The notes below the pieces were generated by a model. It did no database searches, had not been told where the DNA came from, and saw nothing but the letters and a program-made list of their open reading frames with translations. From positions 1-24,546 of IMG/VR virus record IMGVR_UViG_3300037427_000047: DNA of 24,546 nt. One strand, written 5' to 3'. Source of the stretch: a virus. Shown one piece after another: positions 15,228 through 22,357 of this stretch. Made by a program: the position numbers and the translations under genes. How positions within the stretch are numbered: the stretch's first letter is position 1; every line of letters starts with the position of its first letter.

Positions 15228-17231
15228 CTATATGTCAAATGTATTTAATCGCGGAAATAAGGCCAGAACCGTAAGAGGTAAAGCCTGCGTTTGCTGAAGA
15301 TAGATCCTATCCTGGTCATCAAAACCGCCCGTAAACTCTATATCCTTGTCACCCGTAAAGAGAGACACTGCGGTATCCATAGCCATACTACTATCTCTGA
15401 ATGGTATACGTTCTACGGAACTTGAACTGGTGCCGACTTCAAGACCTACGGTTTCATAGAGCCTAACAGTCACGGCATGAATTCTCTTTGGCTTACCTTG
15501 ACTAGTTCCGTCAACAGATCCGCTTTCCAGCCGTAATGTTTTCATACTGCTTGTAAAACCTAATCCCACGGCTGCCGTTGTTACACTGAAGTCCGTAGTA
15601 ATACCGCCCGATGCAACTGTTTTTGTGGCATGAGAGGCTCCATTTCCAAGCACCGAAGCCGTCTGCCCCTGGAGATGATATAATCCCGTTAGTGAAGTTG
15701 TTGCAGATCCAGAATAACTTAATCCGCTATCTACAAAGAATGATCCCGTTGCAGCTGAACCAAAGTCAAATGTTTTTAGTTTCTCCACATATCTTTTCGT
15801 AACAGAATTTACTGTTCTCTTGACGATCATATAGAGATCATCTTCACCGCTATCCGTGGGCAGTGTGGCAATGCTTTCTACTACCGCCTGACCAGATCCA
15901 AAGACACCACCTAAAGTATGCTTATGCCAGGCAACAACTTGTTCTTCTCTACGATAGGTAAGACCTAGTAATGTGCCATCTGCACGGACGCACCACACAA
16001 TAGAGTCTGGTTCCTGCTGGAAGGCCAGGGCATCAATACCGCCATCGGTAATATGTTCTGCCAGGATAGTCATGTCAGGAGCCTGATAGCCTGACGCATC
16101 GACATCTCCGACATACTTAAATTCTCTGAGTTTCCTTCCTCCTCTTTGAAGAAATAGAGTAACATCGGCAACTTGAACTGGAGGTACTTGAGCCGATCCG
16201 TAGTTTGAATACTTTCTTATAAGTGTAGTCGTTGGTGTAACTGGCCCGTCATTACTGGCAGTCACCACATATTCCCCACCAGAAGTTCCGACAGTTAGCA
16301 CCCTGGTAGCTGAGAGCCAACGGATACTATCCACCGTATTCGAGGCTATGGTGTAGATCAAAGCATCGTCTGCATCGGTGCCAACCGTAAAGTTTAAATA
16401 GGCACCATTTTTAGAAAACCACAATGTCTGTGGGTTATTGTTAGAGTTTCCGAACACCAACCTTTGCTCAAAGAAGGACACCACACTCGGATAATTGTCT
16501 GAAGATGCCAACCCAGGGGAGGGACTGCCTGATATACTGGCGGTGGCAAAAGTCCAATTATTGTGAGCAGAGCGCGTCAATGTCCTTATCGCGTAGGAAG
16601 GATGAACCAAATACATCGTATCTGCGCTTTGTGCGAAATTGACATTCGGAAGATGGGCCTCGGTATATGGGGACGCAACTTCAAATATTTCTGTTGCCGT
16701 ACCTCCAGAGGTATAAGTCGTGAAATCTGTTGTATTGATTGCCGTGCCGAATAGGTCAGTCAATGTAAATGTGTGCGTTGTGGAATTTGCGACAAGGTAG
16801 TTTCTTGCGTTTAATTCTGTCATACCTCCAACAGAGGCAATATAAATTTCATCTCCATTAGAAAGTCCGTGGCTCGTTGACGTAAGTACACCAGGGGATG
16901 CCTTGGTTGCCGCTGATATTGTCTTTGCCGTACTATTGAGAACCTGAGATCCGTTTCGAATAACACGCATTGTCTGGTTTCCGAATACCAAAACATATGT
17001 ATCCGTGGTCTTGTATTGAAAAGGTATGAGCCTATTCTTTACGGAACTGGCCTTAACTTCTCCAACAAATTCCGTGCCTGGTCTTCTTGTTGCACCTCCT
17101 TGAGGCAATACAATCATATTTGTTAGATCTGCTAATCCCGTCTGGTATTTCTCCAGAGTTACCCGTCCTTCCAATCGTGGAGATAATTCCCCACTTACGA
17201 AGGCAGATATGGCTGGCGCAGATCGTGCCAT
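15228..17231 (-). CDS. Tail tubular protein B (tail nozzle), T7 gp12-like, 667 aa
   Basis: The N-terminus MARSAPAISAFVSGELSPRL, followed by LEKYQTGLADLTNMIVLPQG and GATRRPGTEFVGEVK, is a hallmark of phage tail nozzle proteins (FsgGElsP.l.GR.dl.kY..gl....N.i..p.Gga.rRPGt.fv). The rest is beta-strand-rich with FEQRLVFGNSNNNPQTLWFS and WLSATRVLTVGTSGGEYVV, seen in the same family. Length is a little below T7 gp12 (794 aa). The protein would form the hexameric nozzle below tail tubular protein A and dock the fibres. Its ATG at 17231 shares one base with the stop of the upstream gene (TAATG). Confidence 0.92.
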   Translation of the reverse strand: MARSAPAISAFVSGELSPRLEGRVTLEKYQTGLADLTNMIVLPQGGATRRPGTEFVGEVKASSVKNRLIPFQYKTTDTYVLVFGNQTMRVIRNGSQVLNSTAKTISAATKASPGVLTSTSHGLSNGDEIYIASVGGMTELNARNYLVANSTTHTFTLTDLFGTAINTTDFTTYTSGGTATEIFEVASPYTEAHLPNVNFAQSADTMYLVHPSYAIRTLTRSAHNNWTFATASISGSPSPGLASSDNYPSVVSFFEQRLVFGNSNNNPQTLWFSKNGAYLNFTVGTDADDALIYTIASNTVDSIRWLSATRVLTVGTSGGEYVVTASNDGPVTPTTTLIRKYSNYGSAQVPPVQVADVTLFLQRGGRKLREFKYVGDVDASGYQAPDMTILAEHITDGGIDALAFQQEPDSIVWCVRADGTLLGLTYRREEQVVAWHKHTLGGVFGSGQAVVESIATLPTDSGEDDLYMIVKRTVNSVTKRYVEKLKTFDFGSAATGSFFVDSGLSYSGSATTSLTGLYHLQGQTASVLGNGASHATKTVASGGITTDFSVTTAAVGLGFTSSMKTLRLESGSVDGTSQGKPKRIHAVTVRLYETVGLEVGTSSSSVERIPFRDSSMAMDTAVSLFTGDKDIEFTGGFDDQDRIYLQQTQALPLTVLALFPRLNTFDI

Positions 17232-17836
17232 TAAAACCTCGATTCGATAAAGTCAGATGCTTCAATTCTCTGTGGCGCACCCTCAGTCGCGTCAACATTT
17301 TTAGCCACCGATAGTTTCTGCTGGTATAGCTGAAAGGTGGTATTAACAAGAGATGCAGATCCCGTAATGGAATAACATATTTCCGTGGCTATCTTGGCAG
17401 CCAAAGCATCTATGAGAGAGGCATCATACTCATTTGGGTCTTCAACCCGTGCTATATATCTTATTTTTACAGTACCTTCATCCGTCAGAAGTTTACGACC
17501 TTCAACCACAAATACGGGGCCGCCAGTGTTATTTGTCATATTGTCTTGTGGGTAGCTGGAAGTGCCATTAGAGAATTCCAGAACTCTCAAACAATAGGGA
17601 AGGGTGGGGAGTGTATATTGGTATGTATATCCGAAATCGGGTGTTTCGGTATCTCTTGCCAGAGTTGCCCTAGACATTAGGCAGTTCCAGGGGTGATCTC
17701 TAAAGACACTATCCCTTATGGAATCGTACCGCTGATTAATAACGATAGCTGCCTTTGAGTTCTCATCTAAAGCAGAAATCGTATTCGCTCCGATAATATT
17801 CAAAGCATGGTTTGCTATGTCTACAACTGATGGCAT
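17231..17836 (-). CDS. Tail tubular protein A (adaptor), T7 gp11-like, 201 aa
   Basis: MPSVVDIANHALNIIGANTI, then DENSKAAIVINQRYDSIRDS and VFRDHPWNCLMSRATLAR match the gp11 adaptor family (..ic N.AL..lG...I.sl.ensk.A..c...Y...Rd.~L..hPW.fa..r..L). The length is close to T7 gp11 (196 aa). It forms the dodecameric ring joining portal and nozzle. A good Shine-Dalgarno (TAGGAG) lies 8 nt before the ATG at 17836, just after the UUCG terminator, so this gene probably restarts translation on read-through transcripts. Confident. Confidence 0.92.
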   Translation of the reverse strand: MPSVVDIANHALNIIGANTISALDENSKAAIVINQRYDSIRDSVFRDHPWNCLMSRATLARDTETPDFGYTYQYTLPTLPYCLRVLEFSNGTSSYPQDNMTNNTGGPVFVVEGRKLLTDEGTVKIRYIARVEDPNEYDASLIDALAAKIATEICYSITGSASLVNTTFQLYQQKLSVAKNVDATEGAPQRIEASDFIESRF

Positions 17837-17850
17837 TGAATTCTCCTAAT

Positions 17851-17879
17851 TAAAAGGACGGCCCCCGAAGGAGCCGCCC
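17851..17879 (-). terminator. Rho-independent terminator with UUCG loop after the head genes
   Basis: On the minus strand GGGCGGCTCC pairs over ten positions (two G.U) with GGGGCCGTCC around a TTCG tetraloop, followed by TTTTA. The stem lies 8 nt after the stop of the 154-aa gene (17887) and upstream of the tail tubular A ribosome binding site. In T7 the main late terminator (Tphi) also sits between the capsid region and gene 11, so the position is conserved in function: it keeps capsid mRNA in excess of tail mRNA. Confidence 0.88.
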
Positions 17880-17886
17880 AAGATCT

Positions 17887-18351
17887 TTAATCTACAACGT
17901 AGAGCATTTGCAGTTCGACAGTTCCAGTGCCAGCTGCTCCACCCATTGTCACACTTACTGTGTAACCATCACCATCAGCATCTATTACGGTGTTTCTGCC
18001 CAATGCAGAAGTAGCCGCAACCGCCACTGTTGTGATTGAAGTAGAAGCAGCAGCAGCGAAAAATTCGTCTGCATCAAGTGCAACTGTTGTACCAGCAGCA
18101 TTCTTATATGCCGCATGACCTACCGCCAAAGTAGTAGATGAACCCATCGCGTCATGTGTCAAAGTACCTTCAAGAACTCTCGCTCCGTTTGGTAAAGTGA
18201 ACATATTGATGACATCACCACTTGAAAGAGAGGATGCTTCGTATAGCGCGTATGCAATACGAACCCTGCCACCCTTTTCGTTTGGCTTGATCTTTTCAGT
18301 AGGATCATTCTGGTTATGCTTAGTCTGTTGGACTGAGTAAACTGTAGCCAT
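17887..18351 (-). CDS. Putative capsid decoration / head fibre protein, 154 aa
   Basis: The protein starts MATVYSVQQTKHNQNDPTEK and continues with KGGRVRIAYALYEASSLSSG, then a Thr/Ala/Val-rich beta-strand region (VLEGTLTHDAMGSSTTLAVG; DADEFFAAAASTSITTVAVA) ending VELQMLYVVD. There is no signal or membrane segment. Such small beta proteins encoded directly after the major capsid gene in marine T7-like phages are usually virion components, but I know no defined function, so decoration or head fibre is an inference from position. A strong Shine-Dalgarno (TAGGAGG) precedes the ATG at 18351, only 15 nt after the capsid stop, and the strong terminator follows, which predicts high expression together with the capsid protein. 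Confidence 0.65.
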   Translation of the reverse strand: MATVYSVQQTKHNQNDPTEKIKPNEKGGRVRIAYALYEASSLSSGDVINMFTLPNGARVLEGTLTHDAMGSSTTLAVGHAAYKNAAGTTVALDADEFFAAAASTSITTVAVAATSALGRNTVIDADGDGYTVSVTMGGAAGTGTVELQMLYVVD

Positions 18352-18366
18352 TTTTTAATCCTCCTA

Positions 18367-18628
18367 CTATTCGTTGCAAGCAATTTGAACTACTTTAGAT
18401 TCCTCTAATCGGCTTGAGCCGAAGGAGGCGCAGTAGTACACTTGCGTTGCCATTGATTTATCAGGTCGCACATCAATGCTGGCCGTTGGTTCCTTACCCA
18501 TTGCCAAAACCATCCCATCGTCAGCCCAAGCATAGCACAGTCTTGATGTGCCATCGTCAGTTAAACGATTTGATGTTATGAACTTAAAACCGACAAATGT
18601 GTCGATATCACCTTGTACGAGTGCCTTT
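18367..18628 (-). CDS. Major capsid protein, exon 2 (C-terminal 86 residues)
   Basis: This segment has no start codon of its own. Read in the frame set by splicing, it begins with the last base of the split Val codon, then KALVQGDIDTFVGFKFITSN, then RLTDDGTSRLCYAWADDGMV, LAMGKEPTASIDVRPDKSM, and ends ESKVVQIACNE before TAG at 18367-18369. These are C-terminal hallmarks of T7-like capsid proteins (alv.GeidtF.GF.Fi.teRL, a......gv.la......idvrpdk..~~qvy....~g..r.....vv.i.c). The stretch is therefore real coding sequence orphaned by the intron, not spacer or a decayed gene. The decoration gene starts 15 nt after its stop. Confidence 0.9.
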
Positions 18629-18830
18629 CATACCAACTACGGTTTTCACCGCCTCTGTCGAGTTTGTGGTCTGGACTTTCTCTTTACCCTCATCTGAATG
18701 TTAGGGTATCAGCCGTCAAGTCTCTACACCTTCCTATTTCTAGGCTTGGCTCGGGATTAGCATTTTAAAGCCTTCCCCGAATTTGACTGAGTTTCATCTA
18801 AGTGTTTCCACCTAGATAGGCAAAGTATTT
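18629..18830 (-). ncRNA. ORF-less group I self-splicing intron (IC3-like), 202 nt
   Basis: Counting intron bases from 18830 downward, the group I elements are all visible. P1: exon GGU with intron GCC (10-12), giving a U.G pair at the splice site, extended by AAA:UUU. P2: 14-22 with 27-35, closed by GAAA. P3: UCAG-UC (41-46) with GA-cgg-CUGA (114-122). P4: UCGGG (51-55) with CCCGA (76-80). P6: GCC:GGU with P6a CCUA-GAAA-UAGG (87-98). P7: GaGACUU (107-113, bulged A) with AAGUCC (153-158). P8: ACCCU:AGGGU. P9 region: includes CGGU-GAAA-ACCG (180-191). P10: exon-2 AAAG with CUUU (6-9). The last base is G. Core strings CAAAUUCGG, CCGAGCCAAGC and GAAGGUGUAGAGACU match the Azoarcus tRNA-Ile intron as I remember it (205 nt). 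There is no room for a homing endonuclease. Confidence 0.95.
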
Positions 18831-19426
18831 ACCGAGTTATAATCCGCACTTGTAACAGTTGTGATGTTAAGTAGATCTTCCATCTGCTCTGGTGAAACTA
18901 CGATATATCGCTTGATTGATGGATCTACATTGCCCTCATCCAGGATCTTTTTGGCACTAACCAATTTTGCAACGGTTAGACCTCCAGAACCATGCGCGAT
19001 CTTCTGCGCTGCTGGAAGAGCAGTTGATGTAGAACCAGAACTTCCAGTTTTAGCTGAACCACCCATAGCTGCTATGATGACATCATCCATCTTTCGCCCT
19101 ATAGCAGCAGCTGCGGCTTTCGCATATGTGCTGGTGGGGTCAATAAGCATTCGAATTTTATCTTCCGAATCAATGAGATCTGCGTACTCGTAATCGGATA
19201 ATGTTACCATTCTTCTGGAATGTGGTGTATCCATTAGCGGAGTATCGCTGTTTCTTGTGGTTTTCTCCTCTGCGGCGGCACTGCCTACCTGCTCGAAGAA
19301 TGCTTTGTCACCATTAACAGTTTCAACATTCACCGCATTTCTCAAAAGACTTCCCATCTGTTGAGAGAGTAGCTGAACATTGGAACTATACTGGTTCACA
19401 AAACTTGTTGTGATTTGCGTACTAAT
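18831..19426 (-). CDS. Major capsid protein, exon 1 (N-terminal 199 residues)
   Basis: Exon 1 encodes (M)STQITTSFVNQYSSNVQLLS, QQMGSLLRNAVNVETVNGDK, DTPHSRRMVTLSDYEYADLI (around 80-100) and ends MEDLLNITTVTSADYNSV. This is the T7-like capsid pattern (MSt.ItqaFV.qf..nv..l.qq.gS.Lr..v........f.q.g...........t...d..h.rr.v...dy.~a~.id). Joined to exon 2 it gives 285 residues. Without splicing, translation runs five codons into the intron (NTLPI) and stops at 18812, a 204-residue truncated product. The start is chosen as ATT at 19426: it lies 7 nt behind a strong TAAGGAG and gives the family N-terminus exactly, whereas the first conventional start (GTG at 19399) has no Shine-Dalgarno and would remove nine conserved residues. 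Confidence 0.92.
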
Positions 19427-19525
19427 AGCACTTCTCCTTATTTAAAAATTTAAGTTAATGTTTGATGGATTGTCCCTAGAAAGGGGTCACGATGATAAAA
19501 AAGTCGTAAGGCCGTAAAGGTTATC
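19427..19525 (-). promoter_or_regulatory. Capsid gene leader: ribosome binding site and possible promoter
   Basis: This 99-nt spacer between scaffold and capsid genes ends in TAAGGAG, 7 nt before the ATT start. A possible sigma70 promoter is TTTACG (19518-19513), 15 nt, TATCAT (19497-19492). Alternatively CCCCTTTCTAGGGACA (minus strand, down to 19471) recalls the TATAGGGAGA initiation region of T7-type promoters and can fold as CCCU-UUCU-AGGG. T7 has its strongest promoter at this place. No second copy of the candidate phage motif was found in an intergenic region of the window, so the promoter part is weak; the ribosome binding site is clear. Confidence 0.35.
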
Positions 19526-20320
19526 TTACTCTTCCATCAGTTCAAAAAGCTGCTGCGCCCTTTGAACGAAGGAATCATGTTGAGGGTGGGTCTTATCCCA
19601 GTATGGACTGTCCTTCGCTTGAAGTTCCGCAAGTTCGCGGTTTGCTTCAACGGGTGTCATAATCGCATCCTGGGCCTTACCCTCTACGTTGTCCTCTGCT
19701 ATCCTTTCGGCTAGAGAGGCAAACATTCTTATTAATTGCGGATGGTCACCTACTTTTCGACCATCGGCAAGCTGAATATCCAAGACTTCGCCATCGGCAA
19801 AATATTCTGCCCCACGGTTAGCCTGCTGCATTTTTTGTTCAAATGCCTTACCCCATTCATTTCTTAATTCCATTTCGGAATCATGGCGCAAGTTTTCTGC
19901 ATTTGTCGTATAGGTTTCGGAAGCCTCTGTGAGTTGACCGTTAAGCATTTCAGCCATAGCCGTTGCCTGCTTTCCGTTCAATCCAGCCTTAAAGGCGGCT
20001 TCCCTAAATCTCTGACTGTCCTTGTCCTCAAAGGCCTTCGGCATTTCAATCTCATAGCCGTTGGCATCTGTCGGTCTTCCCAGCCTGGAATAGACCATAT
20101 CCCAATCCTCTTCGGTAGCTGACTTGCCTGGTATCGGCACCTTGTCAGACCCAATGAGCCTTTGTGCGTGGACATAACTTTTTGCCAAACCACCAATATC
20201 TGAAAAGTTTTTCAGAGAAGGTTCTGCTCTCATGTCCTCTGGTAATGTATCAATAAAATTAACTGCTGGCGCAGCAGCCTCCTGAGATCCAGTTTCCTGG
20301 ATTGCCTCTGCTTCACTCAT
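19526..20320 (-). CDS. Capsid assembly scaffolding protein, T7 gp9-like, 264 aa
   Basis: An acidic N-terminus leads into NFIDTLPEDMRAEPSLKNFS and DIGGLAKSYVHAQRLIGSDK, then VPIPGKSATEEDWDMVYSRL and GRPTDANGYEI. That L.e..r...sl..f.d...laksyv...kliG.dkv..P...a...dw...y..lG.P....gYe pattern is standard for phage scaffolds. A central coiled coil (about 105-170) and a short C-terminal helix (FVQRAQQLFELMEE) follow; scaffolds of this kind bind the inner capsid surface through the C-terminus. The gene sits directly before the capsid gene. AAAGGAAT is its ribosome binding site. Confident. Confidence 0.9.
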   Translation of the reverse strand: MSEAEAIQETGSQEAAAPAVNFIDTLPEDMRAEPSLKNFSDIGGLAKSYVHAQRLIGSDKVPIPGKSATEEDWDMVYSRLGRPTDANGYEIEMPKAFEDKDSQRFREAAFKAGLNGKQATAMAEMLNGQLTEASETYTTNAENLRHDSEMELRNEWGKAFEQKMQQANRGAEYFADGEVLDIQLADGRKVGDHPQLIRMFASLAERIAEDNVEGKAQDAIMTPVEANRELAELQAKDSPYWDKTHPQHDSFVQRAQQLFELMEE

Positions 20321-20323
20321 CTT

Positions 20324-20551
20324 TTATTCCTTTAATTGTTGAATTTCTGCCGTTGTTTTCTCTTCCATCATTCTTAATATCGTCAGAACAACGGATCGCT
20401 GACCCTCGCGGAATGCGGTGTCATTCGTATCGCCAGGCACAAATGTTGAGGAAAGCATATGGTTTCTGAGTTTTAAATCACGCAAAACGACCTTGCCTTC
20501 GTCAGTATTAAATAGCTGGCGGTATGTCTTCTTTAAATCGTCTAATTTCAT
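20324..20551 (-). CDS. Bbp19-like small phage protein, 75 aa
   Basis: The peptide has LKKTYRQLFNTDEGKVVLRD then LKLRNHMLSSTFVPGDTN, then FREGQRSVVLTILRMM. This (y..~F.t~~Gk.vL.dL......~~~~~~~~~~~~~~~~~eGqR.vvl.I...l) is the pattern of small proteins, often labelled Bbp19-like, found between portal and scaffold in many podoviruses. Their function is undefined to me; a minor head role is plausible. The start overlaps the portal stop (ATGA at 20548-20551), and the scaffold follows after 3 nt, so it is part of the head operon. Confidence 0.7.
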   Translation of the reverse strand: MKLDDLKKTYRQLFNTDEGKVVLRDLKLRNHMLSSTFVPGDTNDTAFREGQRSVVLTILRMMEEKTTAEIQQLKE

Positions 20552-22173
20552 TGTTGGTTAGCGGCTTGTTCAGCTTGTTGTAGAACTTTCATCATGGGGG
20601 CGGCCTGCTGCATATTCTGACCTTCGACCATCTGTTCTTGTTGTTGTGCCTGGATTGCTGCCTGCTGCTGTTGTTCCTCTCTTAATGCCGCGACTTCTTC
20701 TTCTGATTTTATAATTTTCGCAGGCATTCCAGTAACTTCTGCAATATACTTAATCAAACCATCGGTGTCGATATAGTCACCAACGGGAGCCATTTCGCCC
20801 ATCTGCATCATCACTTCGAGGCCTCTCATTGTGCTTTGAAGATCCGTTAGCTTCTGTGCTTTTGCCAGAGGTGATACATACTCAATATCTATATTCTGTC
20901 CCTGGAGCATTTCGGGAGCCTCTGGTAATTCCTTATTTGCCAGCATCAATTCAAATGTCCTTGAGATAAGAGGTTGTAGAAGTTCTGCCTGGAGCCTTCC
21001 AAGAACTGGGCCTAGTAGCCGCATTCTTTCCTCGTTCTTTTGTAAAACCTCCGTAGCCGTCATTCTTGGGCCTTCCTGGGAAAGCAGCTGGTCTACATAG
21101 AAGGCTTCACGGATAGCATTCCGTCTTTGCTCTTCCATATTCAAACCCAATGGATTGTTTGCGCCAACCTGGAGAGGCTCTAATCTGTCTCTTGTTCCAG
21201 TACGATAGAAGTTTAATGCGCCAGGTGTTGTTCTTACTGGTAGAATAAATCCGTCATCTGGAACCATCAGTGGTGGATCTATCTGTTTTTGTGCCGCCCG
21301 AATGGTAACCTCGGACATCTTATTGAGCATTTTGGTGTCAGGTAACGCATTCATAGCAGGGGATCTGCCCCAAATGCTGACACTATCCTTATTCATACGG
21401 GGTACGCAGAACGGCATAGAGTCAAAACCACTTTCGGAAAGAAGAACTTTCGTGTCTTCGTGGTAATATATAGAGGCAAACGGCTTGTCTTCTGCAAATC
21501 CACCTTTGGCATCTGCCCGTGGAAATACGACATGAACCACCTCATGTTCGACATAGGGTTCGTTATCGCCATCCTTCTTCACTCTGTCGGGGGCATTTTT
21601 ATCGCCAAACCTCTGTATGATCTGTCGGGCCGTCATTTTAAATTTTCTGAAAACCGTATCGACCTTATCGTTCATGTTTTCGGAAATACATATTTCTGCA
21701 ATGTGACGCGCTGAAAATCTTAGAGATCTTTCTTCCTGGGCATATTCAATAAAGATAGAAGCGGTGCCAAACACCACCAGGTCATAATATAATTCGTGAA
21801 TCTCTTGCTGAAAATTGGATCGCTGCAAAGACTTGTACATCTGGGAGGAGCAAGTCTCCAGCCATTCATTTGCTTCGTCATTACTCTGAAGATCACTATT
21901 CCTATATTGTAAGCTGAACCAGGGGGTGCTTGGACTTGTCAACATACCGTGCAGACTAGAGGCTAGAAGTTCCACGGAATGAAGTGCGGTACTGTCATAG
22001 ATCAACTCAGTGCGCTTATCGCCCTGGGTTCTCCGCTTGGTAATATCGGCTTTTCTTGGCAGCATATAATCTGCCAGTTCTTGCCAATGTTTTTCCCAGT
22101 TGGATCGCTGAGACAGTAAACTCTTATATCTCTTGTCGAGTGCCGCGACTTGCGGCAATACCTTATCTGCCAT
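20548..22173 (-). CDS. Portal / head-to-tail connector protein, T7 gp8-like, 541 aa
   Basis: The protein has KRYKSLLSQRSNWEKHWQEL near the start, ADYMLPRKADITKRRTQG, TALHSVELLASSLHGMLTSP and STPWFSLQYRN. Further on come VRTTPGALNFYRTG, then a NPLGLNMEEQRRNAIREAFY region with VDQLLSQEGPRMTATEVLQK, and LGPVLGRLQAELLQPLISRT. These are the standard landmarks of the T7-like connector family (W.e.~~y~lP, D.tg..a...LAs.l.g.lt.p...Wf.l, mTAtEv.~r..e....LGpv..rl..E.l.Pli.r). The length is equal to T7 gp8 (536 aa). The C-terminus (490-541) is a Gln-rich coiled tail. Its start overlaps the 64-aa gene by 11 nt. Confidence 0.93.
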   Translation of the reverse strand: MADKVLPQVAALDKRYKSLLSQRSNWEKHWQELADYMLPRKADITKRRTQGDKRTELIYDSTALHSVELLASSLHGMLTSPSTPWFSLQYRNSDLQSNDEANEWLETCSSQMYKSLQRSNFQQEIHELYYDLVVFGTASIFIEYAQEERSLRFSARHIAEICISENMNDKVDTVFRKFKMTARQIIQRFGDKNAPDRVKKDGDNEPYVEHEVVHVVFPRADAKGGFAEDKPFASIYYHEDTKVLLSESGFDSMPFCVPRMNKDSVSIWGRSPAMNALPDTKMLNKMSEVTIRAAQKQIDPPLMVPDDGFILPVRTTPGALNFYRTGTRDRLEPLQVGANNPLGLNMEEQRRNAIREAFYVDQLLSQEGPRMTATEVLQKNEERMRLLGPVLGRLQAELLQPLISRTFELMLANKELPEAPEMLQGQNIDIEYVSPLAKAQKLTDLQSTMRGLEVMMQMGEMAPVGDYIDTDGLIKYIAEVTGMPAKIIKSEEEVAALREEQQQQAAIQAQQQEQMVEGQNMQQAAPMMKVLQQAEQAANQQ

Positions 22174-22357
22174 TATACATTCCCATTAAGGATTTCTTTC
22201 TTTTGGATTTCTTCGGATCGCCACCCATCAATCGGCCTTTTCGCTTTTGCTCCATTCTTTCCAGAGGGTCTACATTCATAGCAAACCGCATTCCCTGGAG
22301 GGGTTGTGAGGATAATGCGCCCATCATCCCAGCGACATTTTTCTTGGAGCCGTACAT
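22163..22357 (-). CDS. Small basic protein, 64 aa, unknown
   Basis: MYGSKKNVAGMMGALSSQPL is followed by NVDPLERMEQKRKGRLMGGD and a Lys-rich end (PKKSKRKKSLMGMYNGR). It is unusually rich in Lys, Gly and Met, with no membrane segment. It starts in a TAATG overlap with the 190-aa gene and overlaps the portal start by 11 nt, an arrangement that is hard to explain unless it is translated. A nucleic-acid-binding or small virion role can be guessed from charge only. Confidence 0.55.
   Translation of the reverse strand: MYGSKKNVAGMMGALSSQPLQGMRFAMNVDPLERMEQKRKGRLMGGDPKKSKRKKSLMGMYNGR

Noticed and set aside
18622-18828. Alternative splice junctions (after GGTAAAT with exon 2 at GCACTC, or exon 2 at GGCACTC)
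   Set aside because: GGTAAAT/GCACTC also restores frame and gives an N in place of K, with a U and a G at the ends, but its 5' U would face C in the guide sequence. The other option lacks the terminal G. GGT/AAAGGC satisfies P1, P10, terminal G and protein consensus together.
18360-18840. Capsid gene interrupted by a frameshift, deletion or pseudogenisation
   Set aside because: The interruption folds as a complete group I intron with matched splice sites, and removing it restores the frame and the conserved motif exactly.
19471-19493. T7-type phage RNA polymerase promoter before the capsid gene as a firm call
   Set aside because: Only the CTAGGGACA initiation part resembles the T7 consensus, the recognition part does not match, and no second intergenic copy was found in the window. 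It is kept only as a weak possibility in the leader entry.
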